Origin: Peptoniphilus gorbachii
GTDB taxonomy: Bacteria > Bacillota > Clostridia > Tissierellales > Peptoniphilaceae
Direction of reading: 5' to 3'
DNA: 64,000 nt
Assembly (NCBI RefSeq): GCF_016908115.1
Contig: NZ_JAFBDH010000001.1
Location: 310,001-374,000 of the forward strand
Position 1 is the stretch's first letter. Each line of letters begins with the position of its first letter. A model generated the notes under the pieces. The model saw only the letters and a list, made by a program, of their open reading frames with translations, was not told the DNA's origin and did no database searches. Both the position numbers and the translations under genes were made by a program. Of this stretch, positions 53,917-64,000 are shown piece by piece.

Positions 53917-55752
53917 TTATTCTTCGTCATCATCAACAACTTCATAGTCAGCGTCAACTACATCGTCATCTTGTTTAGCATCAGTTGCGCCTGATTGATC
54001 AGCTTGACCAGCTTGACCTTGTTGTTTATAAATTTCTTCAGAAATTGCGTAGAAAGCTTGAGTTAATTCTTCAGTCTTAGACTTAATTGCTTCAAGATCT
54101 TCGCCGTCTTTCACATCCTTAAGAGCCTTAATTGCATCTTCAATCTTAGTCTTGTCTGCATCAGAAATTTTTCCTTCCACATCTTTTAATGTGTTTTCAG
54201 ATTGATAAATAATTGAGTCAGCGTTGTTCTTTGCTTCAATTAAATCTTTCTTCTTAGCATCTTCTTGTGCATACATTTCAGCTTCTTTAACTTTCTTTTC
54301 AATTTCTTCTTCATTTAAGTTAGTAGAAGATGTAATTGTGATGTGTTGTTCCTTGCCTGTGCCAAGATCCTTAGCGCTTACATTTACAATACCGTTGGCA
54401 TCAATATCAAATGTTACTTCAATTTGTGGCACTCCTCTTCTTGCTGGAGCAATTCCATCAAGTGTGAATCTGCCAAGAGTTACATTGTCCTTAGCCATTT
54501 GTCTTTCACCTTGAAGTACGTGAATTTCTACAGAAGTTTGGTTATCTGCTGCAGTTGTAAATACTTGTGACTTCTTAGTTGGAATAGTTGTATTTCTTTC
54601 GATAAGTCTTGTTGTAATGTTACCCATTGTTTCAATTCCTAGAGAAAGTGGTGTTACATCAAGTAGTAACAAGTCTTTTACATCGCCTGAAAGAACTCCA
54701 CCTTGGATTGCTGCACCAAGAGCAACACATTCGTCTGGGTTGATGTCCTTTTGAGGTTGTTTGCCAGTTAATTTTTTAATACATTCTTGTACTGCTGGAA
54801 TTCTTGTTGAACCACCAACTAGAAGAACTTTGTCAATATCACTTGCAGAAAGTCCTGCATCAGAAAGTGCATCCTTAACAGGTCCTTCAGTCATCTTTAC
54901 AAGGTCAGCTGTAAGTTCATCAAATTTAGCACGAGTTAAGTCCATATTTAAGTGAAGTGGACCAGCTTGTGAAGCTGTGATAAATGGAAGGTTGATATTA
55001 GTTGACATTGTAGAAGAAAGTTCCTTCTTAGCTTTTTCAGCAGCTTCTTTAAGTCTTTGTAGACTCATCTTGTCAGCCTTTAAGTCAATGCCATTTTCCT
55101 TCTTAAATTCTTCAGCTATATAGTCAATAACTCTGTTATCAAAGTCATCTCCACCAAGTTTGTTGTTACCACGAGTTGCGTGTACTTCAAATACTCCATC
55201 AGAAAGTTCAAGGATTGATACGTCGAAAGTACCACCGCCAAGGTCATAAACCATAACCGTTTGAGCATCTTTATCCTTGTCTTCTCCATAAGCAAGAGCA
55301 GCTGCAGTTGGTTCGTTTACGATTCTCTTAACATCAAGTCCCGCAATTCTTCCTGCGTCTTTAGTTGCTTGTCTTTGAGCATCTGTAAAATATGCTGGAA
55401 CAGTTATTACTGCTTCAGTAATTTTTTCTCCAAGATAAGATTCTGCATCAGATTTTAATTTTTGTAAAATCATAGCTGAAATATCTTGTGGTGTATAAGT
55501 TTTTGAATCTATTTTTACATTAAAGTCAGAACCCATGTGTCTCTTAATAGATGAAACAGTTCTATCAGGGTTTGTAATAGCTTGTCTCTTAGCAGTTTCT
55601 CCTACTAATCTTTCTCCATCTTTTGTAAAAGCTACAACAGAAGGTGTAGTTCTATTACCTTCGATGTTTGGAATTATTACAGCGTCTCCGCCTTCCATTA
55701 CTGCTACTGCAGAGTTAGTTGTTCCTAAATCAATACCAATTATTTTTCCCAT
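53917..55752 (-). CDS. dnaK: Chaperone DnaK (Hsp70)
   Basis: A 611-aa ATP-dependent chaperone beginning [18 protein letters not shown], with the phosphate-2 motif [14 protein letters not shown], the adenosine motif [14 protein letters not shown], the substrate domain ([14 protein letters not shown]) and the acidic C-terminus EVVDDDEE. Third gene of hrcA-grpE-dnaK-dnaJ. Confidence 0.98.
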   Translation of the reverse strand: MGKIIGIDLGTTNSAVAVMEGGDAVIIPNIEGNRTTPSVVAFTKDGERLVGETAKRQAITNPDRTVSSIKRHMGSDFNVKIDSKTYTPQDISAMILQKLKSDAESYLGEKITEAVITVPAYFTDAQRQATKDAGRIAGLDVKRIVNEPTAAALAYGEDKDKDAQTVMVYDLGGGTFDVSILELSDGVFEVHATRGNNKLGGDDFDNRVIDYIAEEFKKENGIDLKADKMSLQRLKEAAEKAKKELSSTMSTNINLPFITASQAGPLHLNMDLTRAKFDELTADLVKMTEGPVKDALSDAGLSASDIDKVLLVGGSTRIPAVQECIKKLTGKQPQKDINPDECVALGAAIQGGVLSGDVKDLLLLDVTPLSLGIETMGNITTRLIERNTTIPTKKSQVFTTAADNQTSVEIHVLQGERQMAKDNVTLGRFTLDGIAPARRGVPQIEVTFDIDANGIVNVSAKDLGTGKEQHITITSSTNLNEEEIEKKVKEAEMYAQEDAKKKDLIEAKNNADSIIYQSENTLKDVEGKISDADKTKIEDAIKALKDVKDGEDLEAIKSKTEELTQAFYAISEEIYKQQGQAGQADQSGATDAKQDDDVVDADYEVVDDDEE

Positions 55753-55777
55753 ATAAATTTCCTCCTAAATAAATCAC

Positions 55778-56329
55778 TTATTGTGAAACTTTGACCATTG
55801 CAGGTCTTAGCGTTTTATCATTAATTAAATAACCCTTTTGTAAAACTTCAATTACATAGCCACTGTCGTATTCATCAGAATCTTCAGTTAATACTGCGTG
55901 GTGATAAGTTGGGTCAAACTCTTCACCTAGTGCTTTCATCTCAACTATACCTTCCTTTTTTAGGACGTCAGTAAGTTGATTTTTTATCATCAATATTCCG
56001 TCATAAGTTGAGTCCTTTTCTCCAATAGAATCTAAGGCTCTTTCAAAATTGTCAAGGACAGGAAGTAAGTCATTTACAACTTTTTTAACTCCAAGCTCAA
56101 CAAATTCAGTTTTTTGAGATTCAGTTCTTCTCTTGTAATTTGCAAAATCAGCTTGAAGTCTCATAAATTTATCCATTAAAGCTTGATACTTTTCATTATC
56201 AGATGATTCATCAATAACTTCTTCGGAATTTTCTGTAACTTCTTTTTCTAGATTTACGTCTTCTATATTTTCATTTTCTATATCTTTATTTTCATCTAAG
56301 TTTTCTTTTTTTATATCATCATTTGTCAT
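55778..56329 (-). CDS. grpE: GrpE nucleotide exchange factor
   Basis: A 183-aa DnaK exchange factor: acidic N-terminal arm, long coiled coil (KYQALMDKFMRLQADFANYKRR, located about residues 45-66) and beta domain VIEVLQKGYLINDKTLRPAMVKVS. I choose the ATG at 56329 behind AGGGAG; an in-frame GTG at 56341 overlaps the hrcA end. Confidence 0.95.
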   Translation of the reverse strand: MTNDDIKKENLDENKDIENENIEDVNLEKEVTENSEEVIDESSDNEKYQALMDKFMRLQADFANYKRRTESQKTEFVELGVKKVVNDLLPVLDNFERALDSIGEKDSTYDGILMIKNQLTDVLKKEGIVEMKALGEEFDPTYHHAVLTEDSDEYDSGYVIEVLQKGYLINDKTLRPAMVKVSQ

Positions 56330-56337
56330 GTACTCCC

Positions 56338-57360
56338 TCACATTTCTTTTAATCCTCTAGTAAGTGCGTCGCTAAAAGTTTTAACGACCTTAACCAATCT
56401 CGTATAATCAATCCTAACTGGTCCAATTAGTCCAATGCTTCCATAAATTCCAAAGTCTTTGGCAAAGGGTGCTCTTATAATTGTATTTTCTTTCATTAAA
56501 TTTGCACTATTTTCTGAACCAATAATAACTTCCACATCTCCTGTGAAGTTATCATTTTTTAAGATTTGAAATAAACTGTCTCTGTCCTCAACTAAACTCA
56601 TAAAATCTTTAGCCTTGTCAAGATCCCTATATTCGTCAAAATTCAAAATATTAGTGAGGCCGTCATAATAAATTTCAATGGATGAGACCTTTTTGTTAAA
56701 CTTGCTTGCAATTTTTACAACATTAGAAATAAATTTTCCATGTCTAATCATATCATCGGAAAGAGAAATTTTAAGTGACTCAATTTTGTCAAAATCAATT
56801 CCCGACATCTTTTCATTTAAGACCTTCTCTATATAATAAAAATCTTCATCAGGAATATTTTCTATTTCTAAAAAATATCTCTCAATAACACCCTTGTCCC
56901 CTATTAGAACTAAGAGTGCAGTTTCTTCGTCGATTTTTACAAGAGTTAGTCTTTTTATCTTTGTGTCAGCCTTTTGCGGTGTAATAAGATATGCCGTGCA
57001 ATTGCTGACACTGGCAAGTAAATTGACAGCATTTTTATAAAAGTCTTCAATATTTCTTGAAGTGTATAAAAGTCTGTCCTTGATTTTTTCTGAAGCATCT
57101 ATATCGTGAAATTCTCTAAAACTTTTAAAAATTTCATCTACATAAAACCTATAAGCCTTGTCAGAAGGAATTCTTCCTGCTGATTGATGTGGCTTATTTA
57201 AAAAACCAAGATCTTCAAGATCTGCCATTTCATTTCTTATTGTAGCTGAACTAACTCCAAGGTCATAATCTTTGGAGAGAGTCCTTGAACCTACGGGAGT
57301 AGGCATATCAATGTACGCCTCAATTATGGCATTTAAAATATTTATTTTTCTTGCATCCAT
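56338..57360 (-). CDS. hrcA: Heat-inducible repressor HrcA
   Basis: A 340-aa repressor that binds CIRCE and is released under heat stress. The N-terminal winged helix (LNAIIEAYIDMPTPVGSRTL, VSSATIRNEMADLEDLGFL) is followed by the GAF-like HrcA domain. It lies right behind a CIRCE element and so represses its own operon. Confidence 0.97.
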   Translation of the reverse strand: MDARKINILNAIIEAYIDMPTPVGSRTLSKDYDLGVSSATIRNEMADLEDLGFLNKPHQSAGRIPSDKAYRFYVDEIFKSFREFHDIDASEKIKDRLLYTSRNIEDFYKNAVNLLASVSNCTAYLITPQKADTKIKRLTLVKIDEETALLVLIGDKGVIERYFLEIENIPDEDFYYIEKVLNEKMSGIDFDKIESLKISLSDDMIRHGKFISNVVKIASKFNKKVSSIEIYYDGLTNILNFDEYRDLDKAKDFMSLVEDRDSLFQILKNDNFTGDVEVIIGSENSANLMKENTIIRAPFAKDFGIYGSIGLIGPVRIDYTRLVKVVKTFSDALTRGLKEM

Positions 57361-57375
57361 AATTTCCTCCTTTTG

Positions 57376-57402
57376 TTAGCACTCATTAATGTCGAGTGCT
57401 AA
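57376..57402 (-). promoter_or_regulatory. CIRCE operator
   Basis: TTAGCACTC-N9-GAGTGCTAA, a perfect match to the HrcA operator consensus, between the promoter and the hrcA start. Confidence 0.98.
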
Positions 57403-57411
57403 TCTATTTAT

Positions 57412-57440
57412 ATAGTACCCTCTTCCAAGAACTTTGTCAA
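57412..57440 (-). promoter_or_regulatory. SigmaA promoter of the hrcA operon
   Basis: Minus strand TTGACA (57435..57440), 17-bp spacer, TACTAT (57412..57417), directly upstream of CIRCE. Confidence 0.92.
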
Positions 57441-57779
57441 GGAAATTTCAAAATTTTTTTGAAAAATTCAAAATTTTTTTAAAATATTTATTTTTAAATT
57501 TTTTTTCAATTTTCCAATGAATATTAACTTAATACTTTTATCCTCATTACTAGAATAATTACTAATAAAATTTTTATAAATTTTTTACATATATAAATAA
57601 TTTTTTTAACTTTTCTTTTTAAAAATTTTCACATTTACCTAGATAGACTATAGAAAATAAAAATTATATGTAGCCTATCTCTCAACTTTAAATTAAAAAA
57701 ATTTTATTAAAATTTCTTTAAGCTCTATTACAAATTAAAATTATTCCATTCTTTTATATATTTATGTTAAAATTAGTAA
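57441..57779. other. Very AT-rich intergenic stretch
   Basis: Between divergent hrcA and lepB. It consists mostly of A/T runs; it must hold the lepB promoter (a TTAAAAT box near 57768) but I see no RNA gene, ORF or repeat. Confidence 0.5.
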
Positions 57780-57794
57780 TTGGAGATGATTGCT

Positions 57795-58319
57795 TTGAAA
57801 AAAAATGAAACTATGTCTTTTATTATCACAATTGTAGCTGCAGTTTTAATTGCACTTTTTGTGAGAAATTTTATTTTTAATATAGCTGTTGTAAATGGAG
57901 AGTCAATGCACCCAACCTTAAATGAAAAGGACAAGTTGATTTGCCTTTCCTACAAGAGATTTACTGACATACCTCGCGGAGAAATTGTTGTAATCGATGC
58001 GCCAAATGACAACAGAAATTACATTAAAAGGCTTATAGGAAAGCCTGGCGACACTATTGAATTTAAAGATGGAAAAGTTATTTTAAATGGAAAAGTTTTA
58101 GAAGAGCCTTATACTTCAACTAATTACACAGAATCTGATGAAGAAAAATTTGTTTTAAAGGATGACCAGTACTTTGTCATGGGAGACAACAGACTTCCCG
58201 GCATGAGCGTTGACTCAAGGTACTTTGGACCAATAGAAAAGAAGAGAATAAAATCAGCTGCAGTTTATAGAATTTTACCTCTAAAGGATAGAGGAAAAAT
58301 TGAAACTTTGATAAAATAA
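57795..58319 (+). CDS. lepB: Signal peptidase I
   Basis: A membrane serine-lysine protease that removes signal peptides. It has about 174 aa with one N-terminal membrane helix, catalytic Ser in NGESMHPTL, Lys in NYIKRLIGKPGD, and the GDNR-type box MGDNRLPGMSVDSRYFG. The TTG at 57795 is 9 nt behind GGAG; in-frame ATG 57786 and TTG 57780 lie on or before that site. It probably serves the large surface proteins in this window. Confidence 0.92.
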   Translation: MKKNETMSFIITIVAAVLIALFVRNFIFNIAVVNGESMHPTLNEKDKLICLSYKRFTDIPRGEIVVIDAPNDNRNYIKRLIGKPGDTIEFKDGKVILNGKVLEEPYTSTNYTESDEEKFVLKDDQYFVMGDNRLPGMSVDSRYFGPIEKKRIKSAAVYRILPLKDRGKIETLIK

Positions 58320-58345
58320 AAATCCCCTAGAACGGAGGTAAAAAT

Positions 58346-60157
58346 TTGAGAAATCAAGATAATATAAGAAATTTTTCAATAATAGCACATATTGACCACG
58401 GCAAGTCTACTCTAGCCGATAGACTTATTGAGTCAACGGGTATGCTTACAAAAAGAGAAATGGAATCACAAGTTCTTGACTCCATGGAGCTTGAACGTGA
58501 GAGAGGAATTACAATTAAATTAAAAGCAATTAGACTCATCTACAAGGACGACAGAGATGGCAAGGAATATATTTTTAACTTAATTGACACTCCAGGTCAT
58601 GTGGACTTCAATTATGAAGTTTCTCGTTCCCTTGCAGCTTGCGAGGGTGCTATTGTTGTTGTAGATGCTGCCCAAGGTGTTGAAGCACAAACTCTTGCCA
58701 ATGTATATCTTGCTATTGACCAAGACCTTGAACTTGTTCCTGTAATAAATAAAATAGATCTTCCGAGTGCAAGACCAGATGAAATAAAAGAAGAGATAGA
58801 AGATATTATTGGCATAGACACTGAAGGCATTCCACTAATTTCTGCCAAGGAAGGCATAGGAATTGACGATGTTCTTCACGCAATTGTAGATAAGGTTCCT
58901 GCGCCTAATGGCGACCACGATGCACCACTTAAGGCCCTAATTTTCGACTCAATTTACGACTCTTATAGAGGAGTTATTTGTCATGTGAGAATTATTGATG
59001 GTTCAGTAAAACCTGGCGATGAAATCTTAATGATGGCAACGGGAAAAACTTTTGAAGTTGTTGAAGTTGGAGTAATCGCCAATGGTCACATAAATCTTGA
59101 TTCTTTAAGCGCAGGCGAAGTTGGTTACATAACTGCTTCTATTAAAAATGTTAAAGACGCAAGAGTTGGCGACACTATTACTCACAAAAATAAAAGAACA
59201 AGTGAAGCAATGCCTGGCTATAAAAAAGTTGTACCAATGGTATTTTGTGGTGTTTACCCTGGCGAAGGCGAAGAATACAATAATGTTCGTGAAGCCCTAG
59301 AAAAATTACAGGTAAATGATGCTGCCCTTGACTTTGAAGCAGAAACTTCTGTTGCCCTAGGCTTTGGTTTTAGATGTGGATTCTTGGGACTTCTTCACAT
59401 GGAAATTATCCAAGAAAGACTAGAGAGAGAATTTGATTTAAATATTGTTACAACTGCCCCATCTGTTATTTACCACGTAATGAAAAAAGATGGCGAGATG
59501 ATTTCAATTCAAAATCCATCAAATCTTCCTGACCCAACAGAAATTGATTATATGGAAGAGCCAATTGTAAAGGCAGAAATTATGACTCCAACAGATTATG
59601 TTGGACAAGTTATGGAACTTTGCCAAAATAGGCGTGGCATCTTTAAGGATATGCAATACCTTGAAGAAACAAGAGCACTTATAACTTATCATATGCCTTT
59701 AAATGAAGTTATTTACGATTTCTTTGATGCCTTAAAATCAAAAACTCGTGGCTACGCATCCTACGATTATGAATTAATTGGCTATGAAAAATCTGATCTT
59801 GTTAAACTTGATATTTTAATCAACGAAGAACTTGTAGATGCCTTCTCGCTTATTGTTCACGAATCAAATTCTTACATTCGTGCCAGAAAAATTTGCGAAA
59901 AATTAAAGGATGTAATACCAAGGCACCAATTTGCAGTGCCAATTCAAGCTGCCATTGGAAATAAAATTATTGCCAGAGAAACAATTCGTGCCCTTAGAAA
60001 AGATGTGCTTGCAAAATGTTATGGCGGAGATATTACGAGAAAGAGAAAACTTCTTGAAAAACAAAAGGAAGGAAAGAAGAGAATGCGTACTGTGGGTAGC
60101 GTAGATATTCCACAAGATGCCTTCTTATCTGTATTAAAATACGATGAAGAAAAATAA
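58346..60157 (+). CDS. lepA: Elongation factor 4
   Basis: A ribosome back-translocating GTPase. The 603-aa protein has G1 [30 protein letters not shown], and the LepA C-terminal domain with [27 protein letters not shown] start behind GGAGG. Followed by hemW with a 14-nt overlap. Confidence 0.97.
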   Translation: MRNQDNIRNFSIIAHIDHGKSTLADRLIESTGMLTKREMESQVLDSMELERERGITIKLKAIRLIYKDDRDGKEYIFNLIDTPGHVDFNYEVSRSLAACEGAIVVVDAAQGVEAQTLANVYLAIDQDLELVPVINKIDLPSARPDEIKEEIEDIIGIDTEGIPLISAKEGIGIDDVLHAIVDKVPAPNGDHDAPLKALIFDSIYDSYRGVICHVRIIDGSVKPGDEILMMATGKTFEVVEVGVIANGHINLDSLSAGEVGYITASIKNVKDARVGDTITHKNKRTSEAMPGYKKVVPMVFCGVYPGEGEEYNNVREALEKLQVNDAALDFEAETSVALGFGFRCGFLGLLHMEIIQERLEREFDLNIVTTAPSVIYHVMKKDGEMISIQNPSNLPDPTEIDYMEEPIVKAEIMTPTDYVGQVMELCQNRRGIFKDMQYLEETRALITYHMPLNEVIYDFFDALKSKTRGYASYDYELIGYEKSDLVKLDILINEELVDAFSLIVHESNSYIRARKICEKLKDVIPRHQFAVPIQAAIGNKIIARETIRALRKDVLAKCYGGDITRKRKLLEKQKEGKKRMRTVGSVDIPQDAFLSVLKYDEEK

Positions 60158-61283
60158 AATTTCAATTTATATTCATATACCCTTTTGCGAGAGTAGATGT
60201 CACTATTGTGACTTCTGCTCTTCTCTTTTAAATAGAGAAAATGTTGAAAAATATTTTTCTTATTTAGAAAAAGAAATAAAATTAAATGAAAATTTTTTAA
60301 GTGAAAAAATTATTGACACAGTTTTTATTGGAGGTGGCACTCCATCATCTGTTGACGGAAAATTTATTGCAAGGATTTTAAAAATTTTAAGTGACTTTGA
60401 ATTTTCTAAAGATCCAGAAATAACAATAGAGTCAAACCCTAATTCACTATCTATGGAAAAAGCTGAAAGCTATTTTTCTTCTGGCATTAATAGAATTTCC
60501 ATAGGCGCCCAGTCATTTAACGATAAAATTTTAAAAAGAATTGGAAGAATTCACAAGTCAGAAGACATTTTTAGGGCTGTGGAAAACGCAAGAGCCGCTG
60601 GTTTTACAAATATAAATCTAGACCTAATGCTTGCCCTTCCCTCACAAAAATTTTCTGACATAGAAAAATCCTTTGTGGAGATAAAAAATTTAGATCTTCC
60701 CCATATCTCTTACTATTCACTTATTTTAGAAGAAGGAACAAGACTTTATGAAAATCATATAAAAAGTCCCCTAGACTTTCCTGATGAGTTAGAAGATAGA
60801 AAAATGTATCATTATGTAGTAAATGGTCTTGAAAAAATTGGCCTCCATCAATATGAAATATCAAATTTTTCTAAAATTGGCTTTGAATGTCGCCACAATA
60901 TGACCTATTGGAAGTTAAGAGATTATATTTCCTTTGGACTCTCTGCATCATCTAATATAAAAAGTTTGCGTTACAGAAATTTTTCAGATTTTAAAAATTA
61001 TTATGAGGCTCTTGATAAAAATGAAAAGCCAATAGAATTTTCTGAAAACTTGAGTAAAAATGACAGAATGAATGAATTTATAATGATGGGACTAAGGCTA
61101 AATTCTGGCATTGATTTAGGAGAATTTAATAAGAAATTAGAAGAAGATTTTGTAAGCCTTTATAAAAGAGAAATAGAAAAAAATATTAAACTTGGCTTAA
61201 TTGAAGTTAAGGGAAATAAAATTAAACTTACAGAAAAGGGCAGAGACCTATCAAACCAAGTAGAGCTTGATTTTTTCCGTTAA
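60144..61283 (+). CDS. hemW: Radical SAM haem chaperone HemW
   Basis: A 379-aa member of the coproporphyrinogen oxidase-like family, most of which act as haem-trafficking proteins. It has [17 protein letters not shown] (CxxxCxxC), GGGTPS and a HemN C-terminal domain. It overlaps the end of lepA, the standard lepA-hemW order. Confidence 0.94.
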   Translation: MKKNKISIYIHIPFCESRCHYCDFCSSLLNRENVEKYFSYLEKEIKLNENFLSEKIIDTVFIGGGTPSSVDGKFIARILKILSDFEFSKDPEITIESNPNSLSMEKAESYFSSGINRISIGAQSFNDKILKRIGRIHKSEDIFRAVENARAAGFTNINLDLMLALPSQKFSDIEKSFVEIKNLDLPHISYYSLILEEGTRLYENHIKSPLDFPDELEDRKMYHYVVNGLEKIGLHQYEISNFSKIGFECRHNMTYWKLRDYISFGLSASSNIKSLRYRNFSDFKNYYEALDKNEKPIEFSENLSKNDRMNEFIMMGLRLNSGIDLGEFNKKLEEDFVSLYKREIEKNIKLGLIEVKGNKIKLTEKGRDLSNQVELDFFR

Positions 61284-61308
61284 TTGAAATAATACAAAAG
61301 CAAAAAAA

Positions 61309-61342
61309 TAAGAGGTAGAAAATTAACTACCTCTTTCTTTTT
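61309..61342 (+). terminator. Terminator of lepB-lepA-hemW
   Basis: AAGAGGTAG/CTACCTCTT hairpin followed by TCTTTTTATT. Confidence 0.88.
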
Positions 61343-61349
61343 ATTATAA

Positions 61350-61386
61350 AAAATAAAAAGAGAAACTTTCCCGGGAAAATTTCTCT
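61350..61386 (-). terminator. Terminator of rpsT
   Basis: Minus strand AGAGAAATTTTCCC/GGGAAAGTTTCTCT hairpin (61359..61386) followed by TTTTATTTT, at the rpsT stop. Confidence 0.88.
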
Positions 61387-61655
61387 TAACCAGCGATCTT
61401 GCTGTTAAGTTCCTTAGCTAGTCGACTTAGCTTTCTGGAAGCTTGTTTTTTGTGAATTATATTTTTATTAGCAGCCTTCTTTAATTTTCTGTCTGCAACA
61501 ATTAAAAGTTCCTTAGCATCGTCAAGTCTGTTTTCATCAAGAGCAAGTCTAAAGTTTTTAACTGCATTTTTCATTTCAGTTCTAATAGGTTTGTTGTGTT
61601 CAGAATTTCTTCTAGCTACATCAATTCTCTTAATAGCTGATTTAATATTTGCCAT
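61386..61655 (-). CDS. rpsT: 30S ribosomal protein S20
   Basis: An 89-aa all-helical rRNA-binding protein starting MANIKSAIKRIDVARRN, with HKKQASRKLSRLAKELN near the end. GGAGGTG precedes the ATG. Next to holA, as in many Firmicutes. Confidence 0.97.
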   Translation of the reverse strand: MANIKSAIKRIDVARRNSEHNKPIRTEMKNAVKNFRLALDENRLDDAKELLIVADRKLKKAANKNIIHKKQASRKLSRLAKELNSKIAG

Positions 61656-61740
61656 TATTTCACCTCCAATATTTAACGCTTTTGCTATTTTACCACGAAT
61701 TTACATTGATTGCAAGGAATTTTTATAATAGAAAATTTAA

Positions 61741-62754
61741 CTATGACTTTTGGCAATATTTTATAATAAGAGTCTCAAAAATTACTTTCTCGTCAACTGA
61801 TGAAGTTTTAAAAAATTCATCTGCCCTTATTAATTCCTCGTAAAAATCTATCAAAAATTCTTTAGAAAAGTTCCTCTCATAGATCTTTATTTTTTTATCA
61901 AATTCAAACTTTGACACTCCCATTTTATTCATAATTTCTGCATGACTAATATTTTTTTCAGACAAAATTTTATAGGACAAAAGGTTTTTTACTTGCCTAA
62001 TTATATGATAAAAAATTATGGGATACTCTTCCCCTAATTTTACTATATTGTGAAATTCAACTAGGGCTATCTCGCTATTTCTCTGCATCATAGAATCTAA
62101 AAATGCGAAAATATTTGTGTCAATATTTTCTGTGATTAAATTTCTTATGTCACTTTCACTTATAAGGTCACTTTTTGCAGCTGCTGCGATTTTATCCATT
62201 TCAGAATTTAAGTCAAGTAGGACAACATCTTCATTTTTTGAAGTATATCCACTTTCCTTAATAAAAAGAGCTGCCTCCCTATCATTAATTTTCTTGCCTT
62301 TTCTCAAAAAATAAGATTTTACAAATCTATTTGCATCTACTGGACTTAATTTCCCAAAATCTATATCTCTATGGTTTTTTTGAAAATATTTATAAAATTT
62401 TGTCGTCTTTTTAATGTTTGCGGTGTCCCAAAAAATTAAAACTACAAAATCAGATAAATTGTCTAAAAATTCATAAAAAGATTTTTTTAAGTCATATTCT
62501 CCAATAAAATCAGTGACATCTCTTACTAAAACAACTTTTTTGTCATTCATTACAGGATAAGTTTCGCAAGCAGAAATAATATCCTCAGGTTTTGCTTCAA
62601 CACCCTTAAATTTTATATAATTAAAGGCTTCACTTCCCTTTACATATTTATTTAAAAGATATCCAATAGCATTTTCCATTAAATATTTTTCTTTGCCAAA
62701 AAATAGATAGGCTCCACTATGAGTATCATCTTTGTAAATTTTTTTGTAATTCAT
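61741..62754 (-). CDS. holA: DNA polymerase III delta subunit
   Basis: Clamp-loader subunit that opens the sliding clamp. The 337-aa protein has the HolA pattern: YLFFGKEKYLMENAIGYLL, PVMNDKKVVLVRDV, and the C-terminal domain FHNIVKLGEEYPIIFYHIIRQVKNLL. Its start overlaps the comEC end by 29 nt. Confidence 0.93.
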   Translation of the reverse strand: MNYKKIYKDDTHSGAYLFFGKEKYLMENAIGYLLNKYVKGSEAFNYIKFKGVEAKPEDIISACETYPVMNDKKVVLVRDVTDFIGEYDLKKSFYEFLDNLSDFVVLIFWDTANIKKTTKFYKYFQKNHRDIDFGKLSPVDANRFVKSYFLRKGKKINDREAALFIKESGYTSKNEDVVLLDLNSEMDKIAAAAKSDLISESDIRNLITENIDTNIFAFLDSMMQRNSEIALVEFHNIVKLGEEYPIIFYHIIRQVKNLLSYKILSEKNISHAEIMNKMGVSKFEFDKKIKIYERNFSKEFLIDFYEELIRADEFFKTSSVDEKVIFETLIIKYCQKS

Positions 62755-64000
62755 AATTTTCCCTCGCTGCCCTATAAAGTAAAATTGAATTTATAAATAT
62801 AAGTAAAATATATAAATAATAATCTTCTTGGTGAATTTTAGTTTCTGTCCTTAGTTTGTCTCTAAAAATATTAAAATCCACTTCTCCATCTCTTAATGTA
62901 ACATAGTATATAATACCATGTTTTTCCAAATTCTGGAGCACTTCTTCATGAGGATGACCATAGGAATTATTGACTCCAGCTGAAATTACAGCAATTTTAG
63001 GTCTTGTATTTTCTAAAAGATCATAAGAAGTGGAAGTTTTTGAACCATGATGTGCAACTTTTAAAATATCAATATTTCTATTTATTTTTTTCTCAACATT
63101 TTCTGAAATATCTCCAGTAAAAAGTGTTTTAAAACCCCTATGATTTATAAGAAGAACCATGGAATTGTCATTTTCTTCTTCACTATTTTTATTATCGCAA
63201 AGGACTTCTGCAATAGTGTCCCTACAAATATTTATTTTATCGCCTTTTTTTAGCATTACAATATTAGAAAAATTTTCTGCATTTTTTAATATTTCTGGGT
63301 TATCTGGTAAGTGGTTGATAAAAATATTTTTAACTTTATATTTTTTTATGATTTTATTTAAATTTCCTGCGTGATCTTCGTCAAAGTGAGATAGAAAAAT
63401 TCCGTCAATCTTTGAAATTCCACGTACCTTTAAAGTGGGAAATAAAAATTTTTCAAAAATTTTATTTTCCTTCCTTGCCCCTCCTGTATCTATTAAATAA
63501 TTTTTGCCCCTATAGCTTATAAGTGTGCAATCTCCTTGGTCAACGTATAAATGGCACTCCCTATAAGTATTGTAATCTCTTAAAATTCCAAGATATGTAA
63601 AAACAAAAAATACTGCCATATAAATTTCAATTATTTTAATATTTGGCTCAATAATTTCTCTTAACTTGTGCCTATATAAAATCATAAGAAGCAATATGTA
63701 ATAGATAAAAATATAATTAAATTTAAAAGCATTTATTTTTAGAAATAAACTACCCTTTGAAATAAAGAGACTTTCAAGTCCAAAAGTTGCATTCATTAAA
63801 ATATTTAAAATTTTTCCTATAAAACTTGGAAAAATTCCCAGTCCTAAAATAAATCCAAGAGAAATTATAAAAGTATAAATTGGCACAATTATTAAATTAG
63901 AAAGAAAAACTAAAATTGAAAAACCATCAAAATAATAATTTATTAAAGGAAAAAGAGAAATTATTACAGAAGCAGTCCCAATAAAAGATTTTTTTAAAAG
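62726..64000 (-). CDS. comEC: DNA uptake channel ComEC, partial (N-terminus outside window)
   Basis: Membrane channel that passes single-stranded DNA into the cell. The frame is open to the right edge (FIGTASVIISLFPLINYYFD...LSNLIIVPIYTF is the end of the competence domain), followed by more membrane helices. The C-terminal metallo-beta-lactamase-like domain has DQGDCTLISYRGKNYLIDTGG and LSHFDEDHAGNL, with TGDISENVE and LKVAHHGSKTSTS. A GTG at 63886 is internal, not the start. comEC-holA-rpsT is the usual order. Confidence 0.93.
   Translation of the reverse strand, partial: LLKKSFIGTASVIISLFPLINYYFDGFSILVFLSNLIIVPIYTFIISLGFILGLGIFPSFIGKILNILMNATFGLESLFISKGSLFLKINAFKFNYIFIYYILLLMILYRHKLREIIEPNIKIIEIYMAVFFVFTYLGILRDYNTYRECHLYVDQGDCTLISYRGKNYLIDTGGARKENKIFEKFLFPTLKVRGISKIDGIFLSHFDEDHAGNLNKIIKKYKVKNIFINHLPDNPEILKNAENFSNIVMLKKGDKINICRDTIAEVLCDNKNSEEENDNSMVLLINHRGFKTLFTGDISENVEKKINRNIDILKVAHHGSKTSTSYDLLENTRPKIAVISAGVNNSYGHPHEEVLQNLEKHGIIYYVTLRDGEVDFNIFRDKLRTETKIHQEDYYLYILLIFINSILLYRAARENYELQKNLQR

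Overview
The window is AT-rich, low-GC Gram-positive chromosome: AGGAGG-type ribosome binding sites, TTGACA/TATAAT promoters, and the hrcA-grpE-dnaK-dnaJ-prmA-rsmE-mtaB gene order behind a CIRCE operator. Small housekeeping operons, a Rib-like/copper-amine-oxidase-fold surface protein and a carboxyltransferase suggest an anaerobic coccus of the Peptoniphilaceae/Tissierellia type. That placement is an inference, because no rRNA lies in the window.

The centre is a complete Tn7-like transposon of 30,069 bp (5065..35133) inserted in comM (yifB), flanked by the 5-bp duplication ATTGG (5060..5064 and 35134..35138). Removing the element and one copy of the duplication restores a 506-codon comM frame. 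Both ends begin TGT and carry an AACTTAA core 11 nt inside. There are twelve TnsB-like sites at the left end (5074..5665) and three inverted ones at the right end (35017..35133). The transposition operon (27009..34921, + strand) encodes a large TnsD/TniQ with four zinc motifs, TnsA, TnsB with a DDE triad, TnsC, and a second shorter TniQ. There are no Cas proteins and no CRISPR array.

The cargo reads from left to right as follows. First comes a membrane zincin. A seven-gene minus-strand run follows: a PLD/AAA+ protein, a degenerate serine-recombinase-like HTH protein, two Dam-class adenine methyltransferases, an unknown winged-helix-like protein, a McrB-like AAA+ protein and a PD-(D/E)xK nuclease. 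This resembles a BsuMI/LlaJI-type restriction system with adenine methyltransferases and two additional upstream genes. Next are a secreted CWB2-thermonuclease fusion and a 1,763-aa sortase-anchored pilin-like adhesin. Behind the adhesin is an 830-bp non-coding stretch packed with hairpins, which I read as several structured small RNAs plus a 32-aa ORF. Last are two paralogous HTH proteins divergent from the tns operon, probably its regulators.

Left of the element lie pilB-like (partial), topA, dprA and the 3' half of comM. Right of it lie the 5' half of comM, an M29 aminopeptidase, an OadA-type carboxyltransferase, rpsD, an SNF transporter, a DUF2007 protein, an alpha/beta hydrolase, a repeat-rich surface protein, rpsU-yqeY, a patatin, the heat-shock and rRNA/tRNA-modification operon, lepB-lepA-hemW, rpsT, holA and comEC (partial). 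Several of these (pilB-like, dprA, comM, comEC) are DNA-uptake genes, and the transposon has disabled comM.
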